Shown in pieces: positions 28,411 through 38,005 of a stretch of DNA of 64,000 nt. The stretch's first letter is position 1, and every line of letters starts with the position of its first letter. This DNA is from Rhizobium mesosinicum (lineage in GTDB: Bacteria > Pseudomonadota > Alphaproteobacteria > Rhizobiales > Rhizobiaceae), in contig NZ_JAEUAK010000001.1 in the NCBI RefSeq assembly GCF_019511345.1, positions 248,001 through 312,000 on the forward strand, given 5' to 3'. The position numbers were made by a program, and so were the translations under genes. Below the pieces are notes generated by a model that did not search any database, was not told the DNA's origin, and was given only the letters and a program-made list of their open reading frames with translations.

Positions 28411-29784
28411 TCACGGTGGAGCTTGAGTCGGCAGAAACCGCATGGGGTTCACTGGACTGGCGTCCTTTCGAACCTCAAAATGCAGCTTGGAAGTCCAGGT
28501 ATCGCCGCTCGTTCCTGAGGACGCGATACGTTCACCACGTGCCACCTTCTGTCCGCGCTTGACGAATAAGGCATTGTTGTGCCCGTAAACGGTAACCAGC
28601 CCGCTGTCATGGCGTACCAAAATTGTTGCGCCGAGTTCCTTGAGCCCCTCGCCTGCGTAAATCACGACTCCGTTCTGGGCTGCTAGTACCGGCGTTCCCT
28701 CTGACGCCTGGATATCAATGCCGCTGCCTCGTACTATTGTGACTACGTTCTTGTCTTCCAACGCAATTGGCCATTGAAAATCGGCTTCCTCTGTGCCGGC
28801 AACAACGTCGGCAGTCTCCCATCCAGCATCAGCCTCATAGACAAAGTCTTGTTTTCCGTCTGGATTGACTGCACGATGATACAATCGTGTTAAAATGGAT
28901 TGTTTTATAATCTCGTGACCGCTATTGCTCAGGGTCTCAGCTTCAGAGCGAGCAAGCATTTCAAAAATGTTTTCGCTATTGTCACGACGCTGTCGCAAAA
29001 GATCGAGGTCTTGGACAAATTTGCCAACATGCCACTTTTCTCGATAATTGGTTCCCCGACAATCCGGTTTCAAATCATACTTTCGCCCGTAGAAAAGCCA
29101 GTATTGCGCCTCGATCAAATTCTCGCACGGAACATTCAAGCTTGAGTTCAATGCATCGATGTACCATCTGAATTTGTCCTGGAAATTCTCAGATGATGGA
29201 TAGAGATATACAGCCTGCATCGTTGCGAAATAGGTTCCTGTATTAGGACCATATCGCCGTTCTCTTTCTCTGGACGCGACAAATACCTTTTCTGCGAGCG
29301 CGTGACGCTCCGATAAGATCCGCACTTTCTCTAGGTTGCGTTCCCCGCCCGCGAGCGTCCAAAGGCGAACAGCGTCGTTAAACATTCCTCCAAAATAGTA
29401 CTGATCGCCAACCAGTGTTAAGAAGCGTGTGTAGTCATTTGTCATTTCAAATTGATAATAAAATGCTCGATGTTTCGCATAACGCACAAAGTCATACCGT
29501 AACAACCACGTTGTTCCAAAAAAGAAGAATAACGCCATTGTAATAAATGCAATGCAGGTTCTCGTCGACCTCGTTGAGGTGAAGCCAACAATGACGTCGA
29601 AAAGCGAGCTGAAGAAGTAGATGAATGATAATATTATTACTACAAGTGCGATGTCATAACGGAACCGATGGGCCATAAACAGATAATAGGACTCAGGTTT
29701 GTCGAAGAACCCGCTCGTGCTTAAAGCGAGAATGGCAGTACCAAGTAAGCCGAGGGCACCGGCCACATATTTGACAAAGCTCAT
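28411..29784 (-). CDS. Three-helix membrane protein with degenerate NlpD-like LytM (M23) domain
   Basis: The 457-residue protein has three membrane helices (about 5-23, 43-60, 77-95), a helical middle (about 110-320) and a C-terminal LytM fold from FQWPI at 336. RGSGIDI replaces HxxxD, with Gly at the usual His position, and KLHFEVR replaces HxH, with Lys433 at the first His. These losses match NlpD/EnvC-type LytM domains, which do not cut peptidoglycan but activate amidases. H402 and H435 remain. The gene overlaps the upstream 581-residue gene by ATGA. It is A/T-richer than its neighbours, which suggests transfer. Confidence 0.8.
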   Translation of the reverse strand: MSFVKYVAGALGLLGTAILALSTSGFFDKPESYYLFMAHRFRYDIALVVIILSFIYFFSSLFDVIVGFTSTRSTRTCIAFITMALFFFFGTTWLLRYDFVRYAKHRAFYYQFEMTNDYTRFLTLVGDQYYFGGMFNDAVRLWTLAGGERNLEKVRILSERHALAEKVFVASRERERRYGPNTGTYFATMQAVYLYPSSENFQDKFRWYIDALNSSLNVPCENLIEAQYWLFYGRKYDLKPDCRGTNYREKWHVGKFVQDLDLLRQRRDNSENIFEMLARSEAETLSNSGHEIIKQSILTRLYHRAVNPDGKQDFVYEADAGWETADVVAGTEEADFQWPIALEDKNVVTIVRGSGIDIQASEGTPVLAAQNGVVIYAGEGLKELGATILVRHDSGLVTVYGHNNALFVKRGQKVARGERIASSGTSGDTWTSKLHFEVRKDASPVNPMRFLPTQAPP

Positions 29785-31526
29785 TGAGCTACATCCTCGC
29801 TAGGCGTTGGTACCTGCAGCGCTGGATATTCACTTCGTGTAATGATGTCATCGGAGGCGGACGCACCTGCTCCCTCCATGTCGGTGCTGCTCAACTTCCC
29901 GTTCCAACGTGCCGCTCTAACTGCGTTGATCATAGTCTGCAGATCGTCACGCAGGTTTTTATTTACGTGAAGGGTTATCCGGTCGACCGCATGTAGGGTT
30001 GATTGCCTTAGGCGCATATACTCAGCCGCAGTCGATGAGGGCTGTTCGTCGCATATTTCTTGTGTCTTCGAATTTGGCCTCGTGACGCAGCTCCGAGATA
30101 GAAGATCGGCTACAAGTGCCTGATAGTTGCCGAAATCTGCCCACTCCTTGAAAAGCGGACGTTTCATGCAGCTCACATCTGACTGTAATGTATTCGAACG
30201 CTCGTGCGCCTCAGCGAAAAGCTGCAGTCTCGTCGCTCGCATTAAACTAATATACTGTAGCGGGCAGCGAAACGCGGCATAACGGGTGCCTCCGACAGAA
30301 GGTGAATCTTCGTCAATAGTCCATGGCCCACCTGGGGCGTCGCCCCAATAGAGACCACGTACGTAGCTGTAAAGGTCTGTAAATTCTTGCTGGTTTCGTA
30401 GTATAGTATCGAGGTCGTCCGTCAGAATTTCCAGTACGAATATTTCATTCGCGCGGCTCTCAAAACCAGAATCCGTTTTTATATTGAATGCGCGCATCCA
30501 ATTGGCTAAGCGCGCTACAATTTCACGTGCTTCAATAAGACGGCCTTCTCGAACGTAGACATCGACCGCGGCCATCTTTCTATCTGCCACCTCATCAAAT
30601 AGCCTATTTAGGTTTGCCTTTTCTACCGACGCGGAAAAGTCTACATCCGTGTCACCCTTCGTGTCTGTATTGGTCGCAGGCTCGATGGTGGATTTCTCGA
30701 CGGTATTGTGCTTCTCCAAAAAATCATTGAATGCACCGCCGCTGTTAATGGCCTCGTGGGGGTTGGAAAGACTTAGCCAACTTAGAAATACTTCATCGGA
30801 CTTCCGGGTGTCATACAAATCCGTGAGATGGAAAAAATTCCAAAGACTGTTAAATCGCTCGTCCCCGGTAATTACTTTTGCGTTTCGCAGAGCAGAAACC
30901 ACTGGCGACTCTACAATATCATCGGAATTAAACTTCCAGTGGTAGTACTGTGCCACGGCGAGAGGAAACTCATAAATCTGGTCCGCGATTATAACCTTAT
31001 TATCTACTACATCGCTGTGAGAGAAGAAGGTATTTGCGAGACGCTGTTGTTGCGCAGTGTCCGCCAAACGTATCATCGAATAAAAATAACAAACCGCCAA
31101 TATTAACAGAAATATAGTGAACAGTCCGAACTCGAGGACGCTAAATGGTTTCTTGATGTCTGGCTTAGACACGACCCCGTTCGCCAGGGCTGGCCCCTTC
31201 GGCAATGGAAGTTCTGTTGAGCCTTTGTCCTGCGCTGTTTCTCGTTCTTTAAGCAGCAAGTCTTGCTCGGAATTCCGTACGAAAGCATTTGGAGTAGTCG
31301 ATTGTTCTCCGCGAATTAACCAAGCCGGCAGTGGCGCGTCGGGATTGCCCCAAGTCCAATCGATCCCGATATGATCGGTCGGATCGGGTGGGGGGTGCGA
31401 TCTGCTATCCACTTCAGCCAGCTTGCGACTACGCCGCTTGCTTTGCGGTGGTGACGTACCACTGGCCGGTTCCGGTGGTTCCAGATCAATGTCCTTTCCG
31501 CCTGATTTCGCTTCGCGCTCTTTCAC
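29781..31526 (-). CDS. Unrecognised single-pass membrane protein, first gene of the LytM pair
   Basis: The 581-residue protein has a Pro- and charge-rich cytoplasmic N-terminus (about 1-125), one membrane helix (FGLFTIFLLILAVCYFYSMI, near 132-151) and a large, probably periplasmic, helical domain with several Cys. No known domain was recognised. It starts with GTG at 31526; no better start exists before the membrane segment. ATGA coupling to the degenerate LytM protein suggests that the two act together at the envelope. The 443-residue-class gene to the right is divergent. Confidence 0.65.
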   Translation of the reverse strand: MKEREAKSGGKDIDLEPPEPASGTSPPQSKRRSRKLAEVDSRSHPPPDPTDHIGIDWTWGNPDAPLPAWLIRGEQSTTPNAFVRNSEQDLLLKERETAQDKGSTELPLPKGPALANGVVSKPDIKKPFSVLEFGLFTIFLLILAVCYFYSMIRLADTAQQQRLANTFFSHSDVVDNKVIIADQIYEFPLAVAQYYHWKFNSDDIVESPVVSALRNAKVITGDERFNSLWNFFHLTDLYDTRKSDEVFLSWLSLSNPHEAINSGGAFNDFLEKHNTVEKSTIEPATNTDTKGDTDVDFSASVEKANLNRLFDEVADRKMAAVDVYVREGRLIEAREIVARLANWMRAFNIKTDSGFESRANEIFVLEILTDDLDTILRNQQEFTDLYSYVRGLYWGDAPGGPWTIDEDSPSVGGTRYAAFRCPLQYISLMRATRLQLFAEAHERSNTLQSDVSCMKRPLFKEWADFGNYQALVADLLSRSCVTRPNSKTQEICDEQPSSTAAEYMRLRQSTLHAVDRITLHVNKNLRDDLQTMINAVRAARWNGKLSSTDMEGAGASASDDIITRSEYPALQVPTPSEDVAQ

Positions 31527-31804
31527 GACAACTACCCGAGTAGCATTGCAACTCTGGATGCCTCAGCGCAGCAAAAATCCTTTCGGTTCGTACGCCGCCT
31601 CCCTAATAAAAGGATAGCATAGTACTAAAGCCCGTCAATGTTCGGAACCATCTGACTGAAACAATCCAATCCATGGTCGAGCAAGCGATCAATATATTGT
31701 CTGATTTAATGCGGCTGCTCGCGCCACCTTGATGACACGTATCTTGTTTCCGATCTACAAATTGTATTTCTTATTGGCTAGTATGTTGGAGGGTGGTAGG
31801 CGTT

Positions 31805-33124
31805 ATGCATTTGGATAACCCAAGTTCATGGTTCTGCCCTGGGTCGACTACACCGGGGGGCAATGGCAATTATTATCCAGCGTGTGAACTTCTGGTAGAG
31901 GACGCACGTAACTTCGATCGCAGTGGAAAGATTATTCTCTCAGACTTTTCGTTTCCTAGCGCTGATGCTGTCTATGACGATCGGTCAAGGACTATCTCCA
32001 AGCAGTTCCTGCGTGAGTACCTTTCTTATCTCGAGGTGCTCGTCCTTTACGACAAGCTCCTCGTCGTCAAGCAACCTTACGTCGTGACGGCCGAGGATTA
32101 CGAAGACAAAAGCTCTCCGATCCACACGGGCTTTGCCTATTTTGACTACGCGGGCGACGCCAACTTGAGAGAATCTCTCGACAAACTGCGCGCGCAGGAA
32201 AGTTGGATCATAAATACGACGTTCGATTTACCCGATGTCGAGTTTCAGCCGACGGCCTACGCCGCTCAGACGCTCGCCTTATTTGGCATAAATAAATCCG
32301 ATGACGGCCACATGCTTCACGCTGCGGATCTCTACGAAGCGGTGTTTCGCCTCGGACAGCCGTATGCCGCCTTTGAAGTAGCCCGGCACTTTTCGCTGCC
32401 CTTTTATGGCCCTAAAATTGAATATCACCCGCTTGTCCTTCAGATGGAAAAGGATGTCACAGTAGCGGAACGTCACATCGCTCATCACTTCAAGAAGCAT
32501 TTGGATGCAGGCGCGGCCGCTGTCTTGTCTGAACTGCAAAAATATCAAGAGACCATTTCATTCAGCGCAAGCCCTATCGGAGCTCTGATACTGACTAAAG
32601 CTACCAAGCCGGCAGAGATGCTCACTGTCGCATTAGACTTGAGAGATACTTATGAGCCTTTCAGGAAGCACTGTCAGGAACTCGAAAACGCGCTTTTCAG
32701 CCCAGATACATCACCGCGTGACAAGCTCAAGATTGTTGCCGAGATAAACCGTATCCTTGAAAAGCTATGGGGCCGCGGAGAGGGTGGAATTGAGCGGCAT
32801 ATCAAATCTTCTGCCAATCTCGTGGACTACGCCATCGATGCTTCAGAAGGTGTATTCAGCGCCAAAAAGTCGATTGAACTTCTGGTGTCAGCGCCGGTCA
32901 AGCACGTTATCGATCGCATTCGGGATCGAAAATATCGTTTGCTGTTCGACGCAAAGAACAGCTTTCTCAAACAGAAATCGGTCGAGCAGGCTGTCGCGAA
33001 GCTTTTCTCGACGGGTAACAATTTGGCCGAGGTGAACTTTCAGGAGATCACTTGTGAGCACTGGTGGGGCTATCATCCCGATAACGTCGCTCACGACGAT
33101 AGTGAGCCCGATCTCTTCTCATAA
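31805..33124 (+). CDS. Unrecognised cytoplasmic protein divergent from the LytM pair
   Basis: The 439-residue protein has no signal or membrane segment and no domain I recognise. The N-terminus is Cys/Gly/Pro-rich (WFCPGSTTPGGNG). The C-terminal half is helical and Lys-rich (SAKKSIELLVSAPVKHVI, RDRKYRLLFDAKNSFLKQ), ending DDSEPDLFS. I chose the ATG at 31805; a GTG at 31793 is possible, and GGAGG at 31788-31792 lies between. Shared base composition and the 278-nt divergent gap link it to the two leftward envelope genes. Confidence 0.65.
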   Translation: MHLDNPSSWFCPGSTTPGGNGNYYPACELLVEDARNFDRSGKIILSDFSFPSADAVYDDRSRTISKQFLREYLSYLEVLVLYDKLLVVKQPYVVTAEDYEDKSSPIHTGFAYFDYAGDANLRESLDKLRAQESWIINTTFDLPDVEFQPTAYAAQTLALFGINKSDDGHMLHAADLYEAVFRLGQPYAAFEVARHFSLPFYGPKIEYHPLVLQMEKDVTVAERHIAHHFKKHLDAGAAAVLSELQKYQETISFSASPIGALILTKATKPAEMLTVALDLRDTYEPFRKHCQELENALFSPDTSPRDKLKIVAEINRILEKLWGRGEGGIERHIKSSANLVDYAIDASEGVFSAKKSIELLVSAPVKHVIDRIRDRKYRLLFDAKNSFLKQKSVEQAVAKLFSTGNNLAEVNFQEITCEHWWGYHPDNVAHDDSEPDLFS

Positions 33125-33364
33125 AGCGGGACGGCAGCAAGTTGCGGGGCGCTGTCTGGTCTTGAAACGACTGTGGCAGCCGGCCGTTTTTGGTCACCAG
33201 TGTCACCACGGACGTGCGTTGCCAGCGCGAAGCAGCCGTGCGATTGCAGGCCATTTCCCCATGCACTCAATGGCCCAATCAACAAACGGAAGTCAAAACT
33301 CACCTAGGCCGCAGGGTCCCTTGCTTGTAGCTGAGCTAGGGAGCCTCTGATCCTGCAGTCGAAG

Positions 33365-34261
33365 TCACTCGGGCTGGGTCGCATGTATTTCGGCTATGTA
33401 ACCACCCGGAAACCCCACGATCGCCGACTTTCGCTTCCCGGCCAGAACGGGCGGAACTACGACGCTTGCACCGCTCGCGGTCGCTTTCTCAAGCGTAGTG
33501 TTCAAGTCATTGACCTCGTATCCGGCAACTTCCCAGCCGTAGGGGTATGGAAGATGGCCGTCTGTTGCCATGACGGCCAGTCTCCCGAAGTCCGACTCGA
33601 TCCTGATCCGATGAAATGGCTTGCCGGGTTGCCCGATTTCGTTTCCATCCGCCTGTGTTTCATCGGAAACTACTCGACCATGAGAAAATGCGAGAAAACC
33701 GCGGACGAACGCGGCCAAGCGCTCTTTCGAAAGGTAGACCCGGTTTTCGGGCAGCGTTGCGAAAGGCTCGTAGGTAGGCGGGGTCTTGTGCCAGTAGAGT
33801 TGCATCTTCACGCCGCCTGGCCACTGGATCACAGCGTCCCGGCCGATGGGATCATCGAACGGCGCGACGATGACTTCCGCTCCGTCGCTGACCGCAGCGG
33901 TCACCGCCTTGTCAAGGTCTGTTACCAGATAGCCCGTCCTTTCGTGACCGAACGGATAAGGGATGGGGGAAGTGAAGCCGAAAAGAGAAACCGTTCCGGC
34001 AGGCGTTTGCAACAACTGAGATGTCGTACTGCTGTCCGTTGGCGTAACGGTGGCTATGACTTGCTTTGTACTCTTGCCGCCAAACGTCGCAAGAAAGCTC
34101 TCTGCGAATTTATCCACATCGTTCGGCGCAACGTAAACATGCGTCGTACTGTATTGTGATCCAACCCCGACCCGGGCGGTTGCGGCGGATGCGGTGTTGG
34201 TGGCGAGGAACGTGGCGCTAGCGACCATGCCCCAAATTAGCGCGGAACGAATAGCCGGCAT
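33365..34261 (-). CDS. Exported VOC (glyoxalase/dioxygenase fold) protein
   Basis: The 298-residue protein has a signal peptide (SALIWGMVASATFLATNTAS-A). Two VOC modules follow: YSTTHVYVAPNDVDKFAESF with TGYLVTDLDKAVTAAVSDG, and PFHRIRIESDFGRLAVMATD with EVAGYEVNDLNTTLEKATAS. It is probably metal-dependent, but an exported VOC protein is unusual and the substrate is unknown. The ATG at 34261 has GGAGAG 7 nt upstream. It is the last gene of the leftward run from 38.6 kb. Confidence 0.8.
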   Translation of the reverse strand: MPAIRSALIWGMVASATFLATNTASAATARVGVGSQYSTTHVYVAPNDVDKFAESFLATFGGKSTKQVIATVTPTDSSTTSQLLQTPAGTVSLFGFTSPIPYPFGHERTGYLVTDLDKAVTAAVSDGAEVIVAPFDDPIGRDAVIQWPGGVKMQLYWHKTPPTYEPFATLPENRVYLSKERLAAFVRGFLAFSHGRVVSDETQADGNEIGQPGKPFHRIRIESDFGRLAVMATDGHLPYPYGWEVAGYEVNDLNTTLEKATASGASVVVPPVLAGKRKSAIVGFPGGYIAEIHATQPE

Positions 34262-34314
34262 TAAATCTCTCCATTGGCGAACCGACTGCCAGGCAGCACG
34301 TCGGCGTACCGCCA

Positions 34315-35262
34315 CTACTTCTTGATGAACTCGAGCACGTCGGCGTTGAACTTCTCCGCCTGCGTTTGTGCGAGACCGTGCGGTGCGCCCGGATAAACTT
34401 TGAGTTCGGCGTCTTTGACGATCTTCACGGATTTCAACGCCGATGCTTTGATTGGTACGATCTGGTCGGCGTCGCCATGGATTATGAGAGTGGGCTTGTC
34501 GATCTTTTCGAGATCGGCGCTGTAGTCCACCTCAGAGAATTCGTGGATGCAATCGTAATGCGCCTTGATGCTTCCGAGCATGCCCTGGAGCCAGAACGAG
34601 TCACGGAGGCCTTCGTTAACCTTCGCGCCCTCAAGGTTGAACCCGTAGAACGGGATGGTGAGGTCTTTGAAAAATTGCGACCTGTCTCCGGCAGTGCCCT
34701 TTCGAATACCATCGAACGCCTCGATGGGGGTACCTTCGGGGTTTGCATCGGTTTTTAGCATCAGCGGCGGGACCGCACCAACCATAATAATCTTGGCCAC
34801 TCGCTTCGTGCCGTGACGTCCGATGTAATGCGCGACCTCGCCACCACCCGTCGAATGTCCAACGAGAACGACATCGGTAAGATTTAGATGCTCAATCAGC
34901 TCCGCTAGATCGTCAGCGTACCGATCCATATTGTTGCCGTCCCAGGTCTGGTCGGAACGACCGTGACCGCGGCGATCGTGAGCGATTACGCGATAGCCCT
35001 GCAGCCCGAAATAGAGCATCTGGACATCCCAGGCGTCTGAGGACAACGGCCAGCCGTGGCAAAATACAATCGGCTGGCCCTTTCCCCAATCCTTGTAGAA
35101 GATGTTCGTTTTGTCTTTCGTCAAGAGGAAAGCCATTGTTGCTGCTCCTAGTTCTGGATGACTGAGTGCCGCGGAAAGCGGGCCGGGAAGAGATAGCCAC
35201 GTTGCGAGCGCTCCACCTGCTAGCAGCGCATCGCGACGGGTGACATTGATGGAGTCCTTCAT
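34315..35262 (-). CDS. Alpha/beta hydrolase, non-haem chloroperoxidase type
   Basis: The 315-residue protein starts with a Tat-like signal ([20 protein letters not shown]). The hydrolase domain has the oxyanion region [14 protein letters not shown], nucleophile elbow GHSTGGGE, acid HGDADQIVP, and His in [10 protein letters not shown]. This matches bacterial co-factor-free haloperoxidases/esterases. It lies 16 nt behind the DoxX gene and 53 nt ahead of the exported VOC gene. Two successive exported enzymes suggest a periplasmic detoxification step. Confidence 0.88.
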   Translation of the reverse strand: MKDSINVTRRDALLAGGALATWLSLPGPLSAALSHPELGAATMAFLLTKDKTNIFYKDWGKGQPIVFCHGWPLSSDAWDVQMLYFGLQGYRVIAHDRRGHGRSDQTWDGNNMDRYADDLAELIEHLNLTDVVLVGHSTGGGEVAHYIGRHGTKRVAKIIMVGAVPPLMLKTDANPEGTPIEAFDGIRKGTAGDRSQFFKDLTIPFYGFNLEGAKVNEGLRDSFWLQGMLGSIKAHYDCIHEFSEVDYSADLEKIDKPTLIIHGDADQIVPIKASALKSVKIVKDAELKVYPGAPHGLAQTQAEKFNADVLEFIKK

Positions 35263-35278
35263 TTTCGCTGCTCCAAGT

Positions 35279-35785
35279 TTAAGCGTTGGGGACGGCTTTA
35301 GTGATTTCGGTGCTCCGGACCGTGACTTCCCCTAGCGCGCGAAGGCGTTTGTCGAGCTTTCTATGGAGATCCTCCCACGCCACCAGAACAAAGCCGCCGA
35401 CCAGTCCGAGATGCTCGAAGAAAGCATTCATAGTCATTGTTCGCTCAGGACCTACGGGCAGCTCCCAGAATCGAGCCGCGAGAAAGGTCGCAATCAATGT
35501 GAAGACCGCCAGAAAAAGGGCGGCAAGCCAGCGATAGACACCGGTCAAGATCATCGCCGACATATTAAGCTCGAAGATGATCACGCCAGCAGCAATGAAT
35601 GCTGCAGGCTCAAGGCCGAAATGCTCCATCTCAAGGATCGCACTTTCGAAGTCGAGCAGTTTGACGACAGGACCCTGAATGTAGGCGCTGCACAGTGCCA
35701 CCAGACCCAGGAACCGAGCCACTTCTGTTGTAACGACGCGTCGGCGATAGCGGTGATGACGCGTCTCTAATCTTGAACGTTGCAT
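35279..35785 (-). CDS. DoxX-family membrane protein
   Basis: The 168-residue protein has four membrane helices: [60 protein letters not shown] and [20 protein letters not shown]. The [13 protein letters not shown] segment is typical of DoxX. The family is linked to thiosulfate/quinone oxidation or membrane redox in general. The N-terminus is basic and unusually long. It begins 6 nt after the amidohydrolase stop. Confidence 0.82.
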   Translation of the reverse strand: MQRSRLETRHHRYRRRVVTTEVARFLGLVALCSAYIQGPVVKLLDFESAILEMEHFGLEPAAFIAAGVIIFELNMSAMILTGVYRWLAALFLAVFTLIATFLAARFWELPVGPERTMTMNAFFEHLGLVGGFVLVAWEDLHRKLDKRLRALGEVTVRSTEITKAVPNA

Positions 35786-35791
35786 GTGACC

Positions 35792-37675
35792 TCAAACGGC
35801 CCAGCAGGCGCAGCCGAGTGCACCCCAGAAACTCTTGAGGTCGGAAACAGGCGCTTTCGAGCCCCAGGCATCGGCATGGGCATGGCCATGGACATTGCAA
35901 TCGTTGGCGCATCCGCACGAAGCAATCAGGCGGCGATGCAGCGAGTTCTTGCCGGCGCCTTCAGGCTCGCCCCAGGCGGCATAACCCTTGAAGCTGCGCA
36001 CCGGCGACCAGTCGGGCATGGCGGGCGGGACCGGGTTTTCATCGAGGTTCGCGAAATCGCCTGATCCATAGACGATCCTTCCGCCGACCATGGTCAGGTC
36101 CGAGGTGAGGAAGGAGATCTCCTCTTCAGCGCAAGCAAAGAAATCCTTGTCAGGCACGATGAGGTCGGCGAACTGGCCCTTCTCGATGCGGCCTTTCTTG
36201 CCTTCTTCGTTGGAGAACCAGGTGACGTTTTCCGTCCACATGCGCAGCGCCGTCTCTCGGTCCAGGCAGTTGCGGCGCGGATAGATCGCCATGCCGCCGA
36301 CAGTGCGGCCCGTTATCATCCAGGATAGGGAGACCCAGGGGTTATAGGAGGCGACGCGGGTGGCATCGGTGCCGGCGGAAACCTTGACGCCCTTTTCCAG
36401 CATGCGGGCGACGGGGGGGGTCGCCTCGGCAGCACCCACGCCATAACGCTCGACGAAATATTCGCCCTGATAGGCCATGCGGTGCTGCACGGCGATGCCG
36501 CCGCCGAGAGCTGCGATACGGTCGATCGACCGTTCGGAAATCGTCTCCGCATGGTCGAAGAACCAGTTGAGGCCTTCGAGCGGGATATCCTGATTGACCT
36601 TTTCGAAGACATCGAGCGCGCGGCTGATCGTCTCGTCATAGGTGGCGTGCAGGCGCCAGGGCCAGCGGTTCTCAGCAAGCACGCGCACGACCTCTTCCAG
36701 CTCGCCTTCCATTTCCGGCGGCATGTCGGGACGCGGCTGGCGGAAATCCTCGAAGTCGGCAGCCGAGAAGACCAGCATTTCGCCGGCGCCGTTATGGCGG
36801 AAATAATCGTTGCCCTGCTTGTACTTCACTGAAGCCGTCCAGTTCAGGAAGTCTTCCTTCTCCTGCTTCGGCTTCTGAGTGAAGAGATTATAGGCGAGAC
36901 GCACGGTCATCTGTCCGTCATCGGCAAGCTTCTGGATGACGGCATAATCATCAGGATAGTTCTGGAAGCCGCCGCCGGCATCGATGACGCCTGTCACGCC
37001 AAGGCGGTTCAGTTCGCGCATGAAATGGCGGGTCGAGTTGACCTGATAGTCGAAGGGTAGTTTCGGACCCTTGGCGAGCGTCGCATAGAGGATGCCGGCA
37101 TTCGGTTTGGCAAGCAGCAGGCCGGTCGGATTGCCGTTGGCATCGCGGGTGATCTCGCCGCCGGGCGGGTTCGGCGTGTCCTTGGTATAACCGACGGCGC
37201 GCAGGGCCGCACCATTCAGCAGTGCGCGGTCATAAAGATGCAGGATGAAGACAGGGGTATCCGGCGCGATCGCGTTGATCTCTTCGATCGTCGGCAGGCG
37301 CTTTTCCGCAAACTGGTGCTCGGTAAAGCCGCCGACGACACGAACCCATTGCGGCGCAGGTGTTGCCGCCACCTGGCGTTTCAGCATGTCCATCGCGTCG
37401 GCGAGCGAGCGAACGCCATCCCAGCGCAGTTCCATGTTGAAGTTCAGGCCGCCACGGACGACGTGCGTGTGGTTGTCGATGAGGCCGGGAAGGACGCGCT
37501 TACCCTTGAGGTCGACCACCTTCGTATTCGGCCCCTTGAGCGCCATGATCTCGGCGTCATGGCCGACGGCGAGGAACCTGCCGTCTTTGACGGCGACAGC
37601 ACTGGCTGTCGGATTGGAGCGGTCGAGCGTGGTGATCAGGCCATTGTAAAGGATGCTATCTGCGGCACCGGACAT
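35792..37675 (-). CDS. YtcJ-like metal-dependent amidohydrolase
   Basis: The 627-residue protein has the YtcJ/ExeX-type marks: N-terminal DSILYNGLITTLDRSNP, metal site PGLIDNHTHVVRGGLN, HLHATYDETISRAL region, WFFDHAETISERSIDRIA, and SAGTDATRVASYNPWVSLSW. It hydrolyses an amide or imine of unknown identity. The C-terminus has a Cys-rich tail (SCGCANDCN, ALGCACWAV) beyond the barrel. Codon use is markedly GC-rich and regular, unlike its neighbours. AGGGGA lies 8 nt before the ATG. It is tightly linked to XapX and DoxX. Confidence 0.88.
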   Translation of the reverse strand: MSGAADSILYNGLITTLDRSNPTASAVAVKDGRFLAVGHDAEIMALKGPNTKVVDLKGKRVLPGLIDNHTHVVRGGLNFNMELRWDGVRSLADAMDMLKRQVAATPAPQWVRVVGGFTEHQFAEKRLPTIEEINAIAPDTPVFILHLYDRALLNGAALRAVGYTKDTPNPPGGEITRDANGNPTGLLLAKPNAGILYATLAKGPKLPFDYQVNSTRHFMRELNRLGVTGVIDAGGGFQNYPDDYAVIQKLADDGQMTVRLAYNLFTQKPKQEKEDFLNWTASVKYKQGNDYFRHNGAGEMLVFSAADFEDFRQPRPDMPPEMEGELEEVVRVLAENRWPWRLHATYDETISRALDVFEKVNQDIPLEGLNWFFDHAETISERSIDRIAALGGGIAVQHRMAYQGEYFVERYGVGAAEATPPVARMLEKGVKVSAGTDATRVASYNPWVSLSWMITGRTVGGMAIYPRRNCLDRETALRMWTENVTWFSNEEGKKGRIEKGQFADLIVPDKDFFACAEEEISFLTSDLTMVGGRIVYGSGDFANLDENPVPPAMPDWSPVRSFKGYAAWGEPEGAGKNSLHRRLIASCGCANDCNVHGHAHADAWGSKAPVSDLKSFWGALGCACWAV

Positions 37676-37678
37676 TAG

Positions 37679-37957
37679 TCATTCCCCTGAATTGCTATCG
37701 TTGTTCGTCTTTTCAGTCGTCCCTCCCTGGCCATCCGGCATTTGCCCGAACATGTGAGAACTGATCTGGTCCCACCAGGAAACGGGAGATGGATGGGCCG
37801 CAAAGGCCAGCACCAGTGGCGGGATCTGTTCACCGACCAGAATGCCCAGCAAGCCGACAAGCGCTATTACGGGCGGTGCTGGGGAGCGAACATTGAGCAC
37901 CCCGTATATGCATCCGACCAACACACCCACCGCCAGTGAAAGCAGATAAACCCGCAT
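37679..37957 (-). CDS. XapX (DUF1427) small membrane protein
   Basis: The 92-residue protein has two helices: MRVYLLSLAVGVLVGCIYGV and PPVIALVGLLGILVGEQIPP, the XapX signature. A longer polar tail follows. The function is unknown. GGAGG lies 5 nt before the ATG. A hairpin separates it from the upstream isochorismatase-type gene, and the amidohydrolase follows after 3 nt. Confidence 0.85.
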   Translation of the reverse strand: MRVYLLSLAVGVLVGCIYGVLNVRSPAPPVIALVGLLGILVGEQIPPLVLAFAAHPSPVSWWDQISSHMFGQMPDGQGGTTEKTNNDSNSGE

Positions 37958-37973
37958 CTATACCTCCGTTGGA

Positions 37974-37999
37974 AAGGCCGCCCCTTGCGGGACGGCCTT
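37974..37999 (-). terminator. Hairpin with GCAA loop between hydrolase and XapX genes
   Basis: On the transcribed (minus) strand, AAGGCCGTCCC and GGGGCGGCCTT form an 11-bp stem with one G-T pair and a GCAA tetraloop. Only a short T run follows. It lies 6 nt after the hydrolase stop and just upstream of the XapX ribosome site. It probably acts as an attenuator or processing hairpin within the run. Confidence 0.6.
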
Positions 38000-38005
38000 C
38001 CTTGT

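Noticed and set aside
28411-29784. Active M23 peptidoglycan endopeptidase
   Set aside because: Two of the zinc-ligand His positions are replaced (Gly353, Lys433), as in amidase activators.
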